A program made the position numbers and the translations under genes. A stretch of DNA of 64,000 bases from Chitinophagaceae bacterium C216 (GTDB lineage: Bacteria > Bacteroidota > Bacteroidia > Chitinophagales > Chitinophagaceae): assembly GCA_028485475.2 (NCBI GenBank), contig CP144143.1, forward strand, positions 2,170,001 to 2,234,000, written 5' to 3'. Of this stretch, positions 56,214 through 64,000 are shown in pieces. The notes beneath the pieces are model-generated. The model was given only the letters and a program-made list of their open reading frames with translations, was not told where the DNA came from and did no database searches. How positions within the stretch are numbered: the stretch's first letter is position 1; the number at the start of each line of letters is the position of its first letter.

Positions 56214-56225
56214 ATTAGGTTGAGG

Positions 56226-57524
56226 TTAATGTGCAAAGTCTACCTCGTAGTTCCCTTTAATCCGCTCCATGGGTGGGTTATAATATCCATATTTGAGGTT
56301 GGGAAACTCTTTTCTGATTTCCTGCAGTAATACGCTCATGCCCATACAGTCTCCAGTATCGGTAACACCTATCTTTCCCAGATACCAGTCGGGATCTATA
56401 TTAAAGTTGCGCCACTGAATCATTTTTAGATCGGTTTCTCTGATGAGTTTGCGCAATGCTTCATACTCCGCTACACTGTCTGTCATGCCCGGAAATACAA
56501 AGTAGTTAATGGATGTCCACCCTCCGTAGCTGCTTACGATTTTCAGACTCTCGATAATATCTTCAAAATCGTAATTATTGGGGCGGTAATAGGGCATATA
56601 GATTTCGCGGCGGGCACTGTTGGTACTTACACGAATAGAGTTGAGTCCAGCCTCGCAGAGCCGCTTTACGGCATCGGGGCGGGAGCCGTTTGTATTAATA
56701 TTGATAGAGCCTTTATCGGTATGCTTTCTAATTTCGATAATGGCTTTCTCGATGGTTTCCCACATCAACAGTGGCTCTCCTTCGCATCCTTGTCCAAAGC
56801 TGATAAGAGGATAGGGGGCTGTTTCCAGATGCGGAACGGTAAATTCTACAATCTCTTCCACCGAGGGTTTGAATTGCAGACGGTCCTGTGTGGAAACGAT
56901 GGGTTCTTCGTCGGGTTGTAGGGAAATACAGCCAATACAGTTGGCATTGCAGGCGGGAGAAGCCGGTACCGGACATTCCCATCGGCCCATAAAATAATTG
57001 CGTGCTGCAGGGCAATGATAAGTGAGTGCGCAATTCTCCGCCAGGTGCTTAACCAAACGATTATGCGGATAAGCTTTAGTAAGATATTCCACGCCCTGCT
57101 TTACTTTGCCAGCATCAAAACCGGCACATTCCTGCCTTATATCCTGCTCAATTCTTACCGCAGGTACATAAAATTTTTCATTATACCAACCCACAGCAGT
57201 ATAGCAGAACAGAGGGAGGGTAGGTGCACCGGGTTCCGTTTCGTAAGCCGAGAGGTAAAATCCCGTATGAGCGGGAGGAATAAAAGCTGCCACAGCCCAG
57301 CCTTTTTCACAAAGGCGCATTTCTCCGGTTTTCACATCGATACCAATACCCCTGCGCCCGGGAAGTTCGTACAAACAACCGCCATCGGGTAGTTCAATCC
57401 ATTCGTCATTGGGGATAGGTACGGCGTCCCAACCAGTGCGACCGGTTACATACAAACTGCGGTCTTCGAAAATATTTCCTTTCCCGTCGGAATATAAAAG
57501 ATATGGTGATGATGGAAGTGACAT
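56226..57524 (-). CDS. radical SAM protein of unknown function
   Basis: A 432-residue protein. The 4Fe-4S motif CNANCIGC (CxxxCxxC) lies near residue 193, after a long N-terminal part with GFYLSAYETEPGAP and CPAARNYFMG. GQGCEGEPLL and NINTNGSRPDAV follow, as in other AdoMet radical enzymes, but no SPASM-type Cys cluster is seen. The 190-residue N-terminal part is unusual. It is third in a four-gene cluster with 3-13 base gaps; the reaction is unknown. Confidence 0.8.
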   Translation of the reverse strand: MSLPSSPYLLYSDGKGNIFEDRSLYVTGRTGWDAVPIPNDEWIELPDGGCLYELPGRRGIGIDVKTGEMRLCEKGWAVAAFIPPAHTGFYLSAYETEPGAPTLPLFCYTAVGWYNEKFYVPAVRIEQDIRQECAGFDAGKVKQGVEYLTKAYPHNRLVKHLAENCALTYHCPAARNYFMGRWECPVPASPACNANCIGCISLQPDEEPIVSTQDRLQFKPSVEEIVEFTVPHLETAPYPLISFGQGCEGEPLLMWETIEKAIIEIRKHTDKGSININTNGSRPDAVKRLCEAGLNSIRVSTNSARREIYMPYYRPNNYDFEDIIESLKIVSSYGGWTSINYFVFPGMTDSVAEYEALRKLIRETDLKMIQWRNFNIDPDWYLGKIGVTDTGDCMGMSVLLQEIRKEFPNLKYGYYNPPMERIKGNYEVDFAH

Positions 57525-57537
57525 GTGCTATTTTATT

Positions 57538-58089
57538 TTAACTGCCTTGAGAGTGGCTGTATTGCAACTGTTTTCTGCAAAAGTCGTTAAATTCTGCTTC
57601 ATCTGTTTCTCCGTCGAGATATTCAATGAGATGTTGATAGATTTTATTATTTTTTAAATCGATGGTGAGGATATCATCTTTTAGCACCACATTGTTTATC
57701 ATATTCCACTGAATCATTTTAACCGGAAAGGAAGGATAAGAAATATGTTTTTCCGATACGGTCACCACTAAATTTCGACGCGCAACTGTGTACAGCCCCC
57801 AAAGTAATAGATTCACAAAAAACAGCTGATAAAAAGTACGGCTCATCCAAAAAATACCGAATACCAGTATCAAAGTTCCAGCAAAGCGATATCGCCTTGG
57901 TGCCGAGAAAAAATAAAGGACGATACTAAAGATGACAATACAGGCTACTGCAAACACCCAGGCGTTGGTAGCATCTGCGCCGATGGTAAAATTGTACACC
58001 GCCGCTCCGATAATGTTAAGCAGGATAATGCCTACAGCAAAAACAAAATAAATCTGTTGCTTCTTATTGGGTATGATAAATTGATACAT
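57538..58089 (-). CDS. membrane protein of unknown function
   Basis: A 183-residue protein with four predicted helices in its first 110 residues and a soluble C-terminal part (VTVSEKHISYPSFPVKMIQWN) reminiscent of bacterial PH-like domains. I know no family name. Its stop lies 13 bases before the radical-SAM gene and its start is 3 bases from the arginase-family stop. Confidence 0.65.
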   Translation of the reverse strand: MYQFIIPNKKQQIYFVFAVGIILLNIIGAAVYNFTIGADATNAWVFAVACIVIFSIVLYFFSAPRRYRFAGTLILVFGIFWMSRTFYQLFFVNLLLWGLYTVARRNLVVTVSEKHISYPSFPVKMIQWNMINNVVLKDDILTIDLKNNKIYQHLIEYLDGETDEAEFNDFCRKQLQYSHSQGS

Positions 58090-58092
58090 TCT

Positions 58093-59136
58093 TTAGCTAT
58101 TACTGCTTGCCAGCACATTACAAAGTTTGAATAAAGCACGGGCGCCTACGTTGGCATTCCATTCAGTTTCGCCAACACCTACTTCTACCAAGTCGAAGCT
58201 GATAATTCGGCGTCCACTTTTCAAGATTTCATGAAAAATATAAAATATCTGATCCAGTTCAAAGCCACCCGGAACGGGAGTGCCTGTATCCGGACAAAGT
58301 TTGGGATCTAGACCGTCTATGTCGAAGCTGATATGTACATTCTGCGGCAGGCGGTCTATAATTTCTCCGGCGATATTTTTAAAGGTATCACCGGCAAACA
58401 TCCTTTCCTTAATATTTTGATCGAAGTAAACGCCGATACGATCCGGATGTTCTTGTATGTATTCCCACTCATCTTGGCTTATATCGCGCACGCCTATCTG
58501 TAAAATGTTTTTTACCTGAGGTATTTCTTTGAGGGTATTGTACATGATGCTGGCATGGGAATATTCAAATCCTTCATAAGCTTTTTTAAGATCACAATGA
58601 GCATCAATTTGCAGAATACCGAAGGCATCGTACCGTTCGGCTAAGGCTTTGTATAACCCGAATGGGGTGCTATGATCTCCACCCAGTAGACCTACCAGCT
58701 TTCCTTTGTTCAGATAGCTCATAGCCTGGTCGTACACCCATTGGTTCAGGTAATCGCTACCCTCGTTGATTTCTCGGATGGTTTTGCACATGAACTGATT
58801 GGCTTCGAGTGATTCACCGCGTGAGATATAATCGATATAAAGCTCGGCTTCTTTTCTTAAATAACTGCTTCGAAGCTGCAATTGCTTATCGGTAGGGGTA
58901 AGGTAAAAACCTCTTTTCCATGCATTGGGAAAATGGGGGTCGTACAAATCTACCTGTAGGCTGGCTTTGCAGATAGCCTCCGGCGCTTTGGCCGTACCCG
59001 AACCGTAGCTTACGGTGACTTCCCAAGGTACGTTCATAATAATGAGCTCCGCGTTTTCCTCCGTACTGGGTAAACCAAAAATATTGTTATCGGGGTTGCT
59101 TACGGCGTTTTGATCAAAGTTCCTTAAATCCAGCAT
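58093..59136 (-). CDS. arginase/agmatinase/formiminoglutamase family enzyme
   Basis: About 347 residues of the ureohydrolase family. Manganese ligands are visible: GGDHSTPFG, QIDAHCDLKKAY with a following SHASIM, and SFDIDGLDPKLCP. The family cleaves guanidino or formimino groups. The region GTPVPGGFELDQIFYIF suits agmatinase or formiminoglutamase, but the substrate is not decided. The start at 59136 (MLDLRNFDQN) is preferred to one nine codons earlier. Confidence 0.85.
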   Translation of the reverse strand: MLDLRNFDQNAVSNPDNNIFGLPSTEENAELIIMNVPWEVTVSYGSGTAKAPEAICKASLQVDLYDPHFPNAWKRGFYLTPTDKQLQLRSSYLRKEAELYIDYISRGESLEANQFMCKTIREINEGSDYLNQWVYDQAMSYLNKGKLVGLLGGDHSTPFGLYKALAERYDAFGILQIDAHCDLKKAYEGFEYSHASIMYNTLKEIPQVKNILQIGVRDISQDEWEYIQEHPDRIGVYFDQNIKERMFAGDTFKNIAGEIIDRLPQNVHISFDIDGLDPKLCPDTGTPVPGGFELDQIFYIFHEILKSGRRIISFDLVEVGVGETEWNANVGARALFKLCNVLASSNS

Positions 59137-59415
59137 CACGCAAAGTTTAAAACCAGCGCGCAAGATACGCTTATTTTATAACTTAAGGGAGCTGAGATGC
59201 TTGATATGCGGTTGATTTTTCGTTTACTAAATGTTCAAGTCTTTCTATAATTAGTCAAACTTACATTTTTTATATGCACGTTTTGTTAAAATATGAAGTT
59301 GTTTTCTAAAAAGTGTAAACAGATTTATAACAAAAAGTTGGCTTTAATATGACCATGTATAGGTATCTAACAAGCCAACTTAATGATAGCGATATATTTA
59401 TCAACTTACCTCATA

Positions 59416-60513
59416 TTATCTATAAGGAACGCCTTTTGCCAATGGCTTAAACCTGAAAATATAAAAGGGAGCATTTGCTAAATTTTTTCCGTTGTTAAAA
59501 ACGGCACCTAAATGCACTTGGGCTGCCGAAACATACATATAGCCATCTACATGATTATAGCTTACGCCGTCTGGCCAAAGTAGGTATTCGTCTACTACGA
59601 TATTGTGTATGCTTTTGTCTTTAGCAAGAATAACTGCTACGCTGTTATTTTCCATTGCTGTTAGGTAGATATTGCCTTCATCATCGATACTTAAGCCGCC
59701 ATTATTGGGTTTGTCTGAATAAATTTCTACTCGATTATCCAATTCACTTTCTGTCAAACTTTCGTTTAATAAGTCCTCTAATTTTAAGCGATATAATTTA
59801 CTACCATTTAGCGGTGCGTAATACAGCCATTCAAAATTTTTGTCTGCTGTGATTCCATCACAACCTACTAAGAGGTTTTTGCCATTAATAGCCAAAGGTT
59901 TTCCGTTGATGTTGGTGGGTACGTTTTCAGGTAATGTGCTTCGTGTGCCTTGCAACAGCCGCCTTGTTTTACCTGTTTTCATATCCACCACGATTAATGC
60001 TGCCGTACTACCATCTCCACCATTTCCAATTCCTTCGTCTGCTATTACAAAAACATTATGCTTTGTATCCACGATCAGGTCGTTTGGCTGAGAAGTAGGC
60101 ACAACTGAAGTTTCCGGCAAATAATAAATGCGCTCTAATTGATCTGTAACTGTATTCCACCCTACAATTTTCGGTGTAATGGGGTTGCGTTGTCCCATAT
60201 CCAAAATCCATACAATGCCGTTTTCATCATTTCTGATGCCCAAAACATTACTCAGGTAATGGTCGTCTGTTTCTCGTGGAGTGTTCCACTCTTCATTGGG
60301 GAATGGTGCTATTGTTTGGGTGTGAGCATTGTACTTCACTACCCGAAACTGCGGGTTAAAAAAGGGATGATGACTATAAACTAAATCGCCATTCGCAGTA
60401 AAGGCAATATTACCAACAGATTGCTCTACGGTTGCGAAAACTTCGTGTTTTACAATTTGTGCTTGAACTTTAAAGTTCATTAGAACTGCTGCCATTAAAA
60501 TATACTTTTTCAT
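59416..60513 (-). CDS. L-dopachrome tautomerase-related (MRJP/yellow-type) secreted protein
   Basis: A 365-residue protein with a signal peptide (KKYILMAAVLMNFKVQAQ) and a beta-propeller pattern (GNLVYSHHPFFNPQFRVVKY, DDEGNIYLTAMENNSVAVI, LWPDGVSYNHVDGYMYVSAAQ) of the yellow/MRJP family. Bacterial members often have lactonase- or sugar-binding-like propellers of unknown role. A consensus promoter with repeated TATAGT words lies about 170 bases upstream. Confidence 0.82.
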   Translation of the reverse strand: MKKYILMAAVLMNFKVQAQIVKHEVFATVEQSVGNIAFTANGDLVYSHHPFFNPQFRVVKYNAHTQTIAPFPNEEWNTPRETDDHYLSNVLGIRNDENGIVWILDMGQRNPITPKIVGWNTVTDQLERIYYLPETSVVPTSQPNDLIVDTKHNVFVIADEGIGNGGDGSTAALIVVDMKTGKTRRLLQGTRSTLPENVPTNINGKPLAINGKNLLVGCDGITADKNFEWLYYAPLNGSKLYRLKLEDLLNESLTESELDNRVEIYSDKPNNGGLSIDDEGNIYLTAMENNSVAVILAKDKSIHNIVVDEYLLWPDGVSYNHVDGYMYVSAAQVHLGAVFNNGKNLANAPFYIFRFKPLAKGVPYR

Positions 60514-60665
60514 TTTTTTAAATTGAGTGAATGATGTATGTAAAGTGAAACATGATTGATGGTTAGCTGCTGTATTTTTCGTTAGTAATTGGAGCGTTTG
60601 ATTTATATCTTATATATCTATTCTTAATCGGTTTTTAAATAAAGTGTTTTTCAAAATATTTATTT

Positions 60666-60740
60666 ACTATAATTTTTATAGTTACAAAACTAAGTATAGT
60701 AAGGTAATTATGCAATAACGGATAAAAAGTATAGTAACAG
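60666..60740 (-). promoter_or_regulatory. promoter with TATAGT repeat array for the MRJP-like gene
   Basis: On the minus strand TTG (60715-60713), a 20-base spacer and TAGTTTTG (60692-60685) match the consensus. The words TATAGTTAC, TATAGTAAG and TATAGTAAC (plus-strand view, 60677-60736), plus ACTATA / TATAGT as an inverted pair (60666-60671, 60677-60682), surround it. Three spaced copies look like operators for a dimeric regulator. Confidence 0.55.
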
Positions 60741-60749
60741 TCATACTGT

Positions 60750-61161
60750 GCAGAGGATACACCATTTTATTATGTTATGAGTATGATAATGAGTTATATA
60801 GATAGAGTAGGAGGGACGGATTATTTAATAAAATAATCATTGTATGAACTAAAAAAGGATGCGATGGTGACAGTGTGTATACAACAATGTACAATTGAAG
60901 GAAGAGTTTTTAGGGTATGCAATGTTTATCCAATGATAAAGGTATGTTTTCATGTTAAGTCGGGTGCAATATGTCTGAAAGCAGGTTGTAGTAATGGGAT
61001 GTGAGGTGCTATCTTTTTATCAATATTTTTTACCTTTGCATTATGAGAATGACCGTAATGTTATAATATCCTCTCGGCTTAACTTCTAAGCAACCCGCTA
61101 ATTCGTTACAATTAGTGCGTTTTCTCCTATATTAAATTTTTGTGTTCACTAAGTATATGAT
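60750..61161. other. intergenic region with one promoter-like element
   Basis: TACCTTTG (61031-61038) matches TAnnTTTG on the plus strand, 170 bases before the next gene, without a good TTG. No coding frame or RNA gene could be supported. Confidence 0.4.
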
Positions 61162-61179
61162 ACGGTAAGGACTTACCGT
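61162..61179. promoter_or_regulatory. 18-bp inverted repeat before the dioxygenase-like gene
   Basis: ACGGTAAGGACTTACCGT: perfect 8-bp arms with a 2-base centre, 30 bases before the start codon at 61209. Probably a regulator-binding site in the leader or core promoter. Confidence 0.5.
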
Positions 61180-61208
61180 TTCTATATGCTTTTCATAAAT
61201 CCATTTAT

Positions 61209-61988
61209 ATGTCTGAAATATTAAGTACAAAAGAAATAGAGCAATTTATTCATCAGGGTTATGTACGTATAGACAATGCTTTTTCTAAAGAAATTGCAGA
61301 TAAGGCCGTAGATATTCTATGGAAGGATATTCCTTTTGATAGGAATGATGCTGCTACCTGGACAGCGCCTGTTATACGTTTGGGTATGTATCTACAAGAG
61401 CCTTTTGTGGAGTCACTAAATAGCGAAACAATGCATGCCATTTTTGACCAACTGATTGGTAAAGATAGATGGATTCCTTGCCGAAATGTAGGAACATTTC
61501 CGGTAAGATTTCCTTCGGATAAACAACCCAACGATACCGGTAAGCATGTGGATGCTAGTTTTCCCGGAGAAGACCCGAATAATTTTCTGGAATGGCGTGT
61601 CAATGTCAAATCTAAAGGTAGGGCACTTTTAATGTTGGTGCTGTACTCAGATGTTACGGAGAATGATGCGCCTACCATTATTTATGAAGGCTCTCATATC
61701 GATGTTGCAAGATTGCTTGCTAAAGAAGGCGATCAAGGACTTTCTTTTATGGAACTTGCTGCTAAGCTTGACGAGTTGCCTAAAAGGAGAGAAGTGTATG
61801 CAACCGGTAAAGCAGGTACGGTGTATCTATGCCATCCGTTCTTGGTGCATGCTGCTCAACCCCATAGAGGAACTGTCCCCAAGTTTATGGCACAACCGCC
61901 TTTGTTGTTAAGAGGTGAATTGTGTATTGCGGGTAGTGATAACGGTTATACTCCTGTGGAAGAAGCTATTCGCTTAGGAATTGGCTAG
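61209..61988 (+). CDS. phytanoyl-CoA dioxygenase-family protein
   Basis: A 259-residue Fe(II)/2-oxoglutarate-type oxygenase fold. The HxD pair is in TGKHVDASF, the distal His in CHPFLVHAAQPHRG, and the Arg after it would bind 2-oxoglutarate. The substrate is unknown. Length and start are normal. It has its own terminator. Confidence 0.82.
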   Translation: MSEILSTKEIEQFIHQGYVRIDNAFSKEIADKAVDILWKDIPFDRNDAATWTAPVIRLGMYLQEPFVESLNSETMHAIFDQLIGKDRWIPCRNVGTFPVRFPSDKQPNDTGKHVDASFPGEDPNNFLEWRVNVKSKGRALLMLVLYSDVTENDAPTIIYEGSHIDVARLLAKEGDQGLSFMELAAKLDELPKRREVYATGKAGTVYLCHPFLVHAAQPHRGTVPKFMAQPPLLLRGELCIAGSDNGYTPVEEAIRLGIG

Positions 61989-62513
61989 TTTTGAAATATA
62001 TTATCGAGAAAGAGGTTGCTTTTGGCAGCCTCTTTCTTTTAAGATTGTACCGTTGTTTATGGGGGCTGTTGCAATCCCATCGCAAGAAATCATTGGTCTG
62101 GGTTTTCTTTTTATTGCTTTATAGCTCAGCACAACAGCAATATTCTTTAATCCATCCTCATACAAGTCTACTTTGGCCTCGATGGAAAAAAGGGCAATGC
62201 ATTTTTTTATCAAAAGCATAAGCATTTCAAGAGGTTTCTTTATCTATAGGAACGCTATAATTCAAAAGTACTCATTCTTGAAGCCGGCAGCTATATGCGC
62301 AACTTACTCCTGACCAGGACGATTGCGAAGGATCCGATCGTGAAAATAAAACAGAAGGAGAATCAGCGAAAAATAATGAGTGCAGTTTGAGATGTTTTAA
62401 GTATTCATTTTTTAACTCAATCTATTTCCCTAAGTGCTTAAGTCCCGTATCGTAGGTTACATGCTGCGATGGTGTTTACTTGGTGGGCATACATAGGTAG
62501 CCAGTCGTTGTGT
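61989..62513. other. mostly non-coding stretch
   Basis: Besides a terminator at its left end, the stretch holds short frames with no recognised product, for example an open 40-codon plus-strand frame at about 62270-62390. No gene is supported. Confidence 0.4.
62009..62040 (+). terminator. terminator of the dioxygenase-like gene
   Basis: AAAGAGGTTGC-TTTTG-GCAGCCTCTTT (62009-62035), one G-U pair, followed by a T-rich run, 21 bases after the stop. Confidence 0.8.
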
Positions 62514-63134
62514 CTATTTTTTAATCAGCTTATACCTTATATGCGTTGTGAGGTCAGACGGTATCACTTCTGCAATTTGAAGTTCATATTTGTCTTTGTC
62601 AATGCCGTCAAAAAGCCGAAAACCACTACCTAAAAATACGGGTGCAATATGAATAAAAAACTCGTCCACCAGTCCTGCATTTAAGAATTGTTGAATTGTA
62701 TTAGCCCCGCCTTGTATTCTGATATCCTTTCCTTTTGCCGATTGTTTTGCTTTTTCCAAGGCATTTTCTATTCCATCATTAATGAAGTAAAATGTTGTGG
62801 ATCCTTTCTGAACCCAAGGTTCCCGTTTTTCATGAGTTAATACATAAACATCTGCTTTGTACAAATCTTCCGGCCAGCTGACTTCACCTTCTTCAAACAT
62901 GCGTTTTCCCATAATAAATGCACCTGTTCTTGCATTTACATCTCTAATAAGTTGGCCTTCAAAATTATCTTCTTTGCCACCTTCTATGCCTAAGTATTCC
63001 CAAAATGCTTTTTGATTTAGTACCCATTTGTGAATTTTTTCTGAAACGCCGCCCATTGGGTTATTGGGTCCCCTGTTGTCTCCTGCGAAAAATCCGTCAA
63101 GGGATATGCCGCTGTCAAAGATTATTTTGCTCAT
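62514..63134 (-). CDS. dihydrofolate reductase-like (RibD C-terminal) protein
   Basis: A 206-residue RibD_C-domain protein: IFDSGISLDGFFAG at the N-terminus, AFIMGKRMFEEGE, DVYVLTHEKREPW and IRIQGGANTIQQFLNAGLVDEFFIHIAPVFLGSG-type end. The fold binds NADPH; the substrate is unknown. Such genes often sit next to SRPBCC and DoxX-like genes in Bacteroidota, as here. Confidence 0.88.
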   Translation of the reverse strand: MSKIIFDSGISLDGFFAGDNRGPNNPMGGVSEKIHKWVLNQKAFWEYLGIEGGKEDNFEGQLIRDVNARTGAFIMGKRMFEEGEVSWPEDLYKADVYVLTHEKREPWVQKGSTTFYFINDGIENALEKAKQSAKGKDIRIQGGANTIQQFLNAGLVDEFFIHIAPVFLGSGFRLFDGIDKDKYELQIAEVIPSDLTTHIRYKLIKK

Positions 63135-63156
63135 GATTTAGTTGTTTTTCGTTAGT

Positions 63157-63537
63157 TTAATTTTGTATTGCTAATTGAAATGATTTCAATCTAACCCAAA
63201 AGACATAAGAGACTGCAAGTAATAGCATGCCAATAGCGGGGATGAGTATATTGATTCCAAAACCATCAATTTGAAGTATCGAGTAAGTAGCTCCTGTTAA
63301 ATTTATACACAAACCAGCATAGGCCCATTCTTTCAATCTGTCAAATTTAGGTATCAGTATTGTGATGGCACCTAAAGTTTTAGCGATGCCCAAGAACGGC
63401 AATAGATACAGGGGATAGCCCAAATGCATGGCCACTTCTTTTGCTGCATCAATCATTAAAATATCAGGGACGGCACCTAATGCCATAAATAAGGAAAATA
63501 TTATCGTTATTGTCCAATAGAGTGTTTTATTTTTCAT
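63157..63537 (-). CDS. DoxX-like membrane protein
   Basis: A 126-residue protein with four predicted helices: LYWTITIIFSLFMALGAVPDIL, LYLLPFLGIAKTLGAITILIP, WAYAGLCINLTGATYSIL and ILIPAIGMLLLAVSYVFWV. This is the DoxX-like pattern; the role is unknown. It is 21 bases downstream of the SRPBCC gene and 22 bases before the DHFR-like gene, so the three form one unit. Confidence 0.8.
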   Translation of the reverse strand: MKNKTLYWTITIIFSLFMALGAVPDILMIDAAKEVAMHLGYPLYLLPFLGIAKTLGAITILIPKFDRLKEWAYAGLCINLTGATYSILQIDGFGINILIPAIGMLLLAVSYVFWVRLKSFQLAIQN

Positions 63538-63558
63538 TGTTTCTAGATGAATGTAGGA

Positions 63559-64000
63559 TTAATTAACTAATGAGATAAGGTAGTTTTCAAGTCTATTTAA
63601 TGTTTGCTTGCCACCTTCAATGGCGTTTACTTTTCTATTTAACTCTTCGATAATTTCTTTTGACTTGAATACGGATTGCATTGTCAATAATGTTTTGCCG
63701 TCCACTTCTTCAAAGAAAACGGAAACAGTGAAATTATAATCTTCATGCGCTGCCCCTGTGTGTCGATAAGACAAAAGGTGAGGCTTTTTTACCTCTATAT
63801 ACTGGATTTTGTTGTACCAATCGCGGCCCATTCCGTGCATGATAAACTCCCATTGATCACCTACTGCTACATTCATTGATTTAGTAGTAAGCGAAAAGCC
63901 GTTGGGGCCCCACCATTCTTTTATATGTTCGGGAGTGGTCCATACTTCCCAAACTAAATCTATTGGCGCATCAAGAAGTCTTGTATGGGTAAGAATATTG
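63559..64000 (-). CDS. SRPBCC (AHSA1-type) protein, 5' end outside window
   Basis: The frame is open to the last base. Visible residues are ILTHTRLLDAPIDLVWEVW, TTPEHIKEWWGPNGFSLTT, WEFIMHGMGRDW, FEEVDGKTLLTMQSVF and a C-terminal helix, the full pattern of an AHSA1-like START-fold domain, a hydrophobic-cavity protein of unknown ligand. Only a few residues at the N-terminus should be missing. The internal Met at 63876 is not a sensible start because conserved residues precede it. Confidence 0.82.
   Translation of the reverse strand, partial: NILTHTRLLDAPIDLVWEVWTTPEHIKEWWGPNGFSLTTKSMNVAVGDQWEFIMHGMGRDWYNKIQYIEVKKPHLLSYRHTGAAHEDYNFTVSVFFEEVDGKTLLTMQSVFKSKEIIEELNRKVNAIEGGKQTLNRLENYLISLVN

Noticed and set aside
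62001-62225. 74-codon minus-strand frame in the spacer after the dioxygenase-like gene.
   Set aside because: It runs through the terminator hairpin of the dioxygenase-like gene and has no recognised domain.
1-64000. CRISPR array, rRNA or tRNA genes, prophage or conjugation genes.
   Set aside because: No regularly spaced direct repeats, no rRNA-like blocks, no complete tRNA fold and no capsid, integrase, relaxase or transposase products were seen.

Overview
The window is low-GC DNA from a member of the Bacteroidota, most likely near Chitinophagaceae/Sphingobacteriia. Three things point there: near-perfect Bacteroidota promoters (TTG, 17-23 nt, TAnnTTTG) before many genes, few Shine-Dalgarno sites, and gene content such as a sufBCDSE-sufT operon, a GH3-family protein, an Ala/Lys-rich histone-H1-like protein, DUF4405, DUF3347 and PF14376 haem-binding proteins. 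The species cannot be named from the sequence alone.

Layout. 1-9 kb: accessory genes, mostly on the minus strand (aspartyl protease, MmcQ/YjbR, MBL-fold hydrolase, haloalkane-dehalogenase-like enzyme, NAD(P)H oxidoreductase with DUF4405, two Crp/Fnr regulators, one esterase pseudogene with two in-frame stops). 8.8-11.3 kb: a resistance-type patch with an Erm(F)-like 23S rRNA methyltransferase behind a structured leader, and a nucleotidyltransferase. 11.5-27.5 kb: an alpha/beta-hydrolase gene cut into two halves by a 15-kb copper/silver-resistance block. The block holds a multicopper oxidase (broken), a CopB-type P1B ATPase, a haem-binding protein, a CusB/CusC/CusA-type tripartite efflux system, DUF3347 and HMA proteins and Cys-rich secreted proteins. 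It carries no transposase or integrase, but it has a 15-nt inverted repeat near its two ends and a 110-nt imperfect palindrome at its left end. 27.6-34 kb: more accessory DNA with a frameshifted Crp/Fnr gene, the remains of a serine-hydrolase gene, SDR, ankyrin, chloroperoxidase-like and DODA dioxygenase genes.

34-59 kb is mostly conserved chromosome: sugar transporter, PolX/PHP protein, rpmA-rplU, GH3, dxr-esterase-mazG-sensor kinase, the suf operon with its Rrf2 regulator gene, dipeptide epimerase, and a tight arginase-family / membrane / radical-SAM / CAP-domain cluster. 59-64 kb returns to accessory genes: MRJP-like protein, phytanoyl-CoA dioxygenase family, DHFR-like, DoxX-like and an SRPBCC protein cut by the window edge.

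How the genes work together. The copper block combines cytoplasmic export (CopB-like ATPase), periplasm-to-outside export (CusABC-like), periplasmic oxidation (multicopper oxidase) and metal-binding helper proteins. The suf operon builds iron-sulfur clusters and is probably controlled by its own Rrf2 protein at a perfect inverted repeat upstream of sufB. Several accessory genes are decayed by nonsense changes or homopolymer frameshifts, and these are marked individually.
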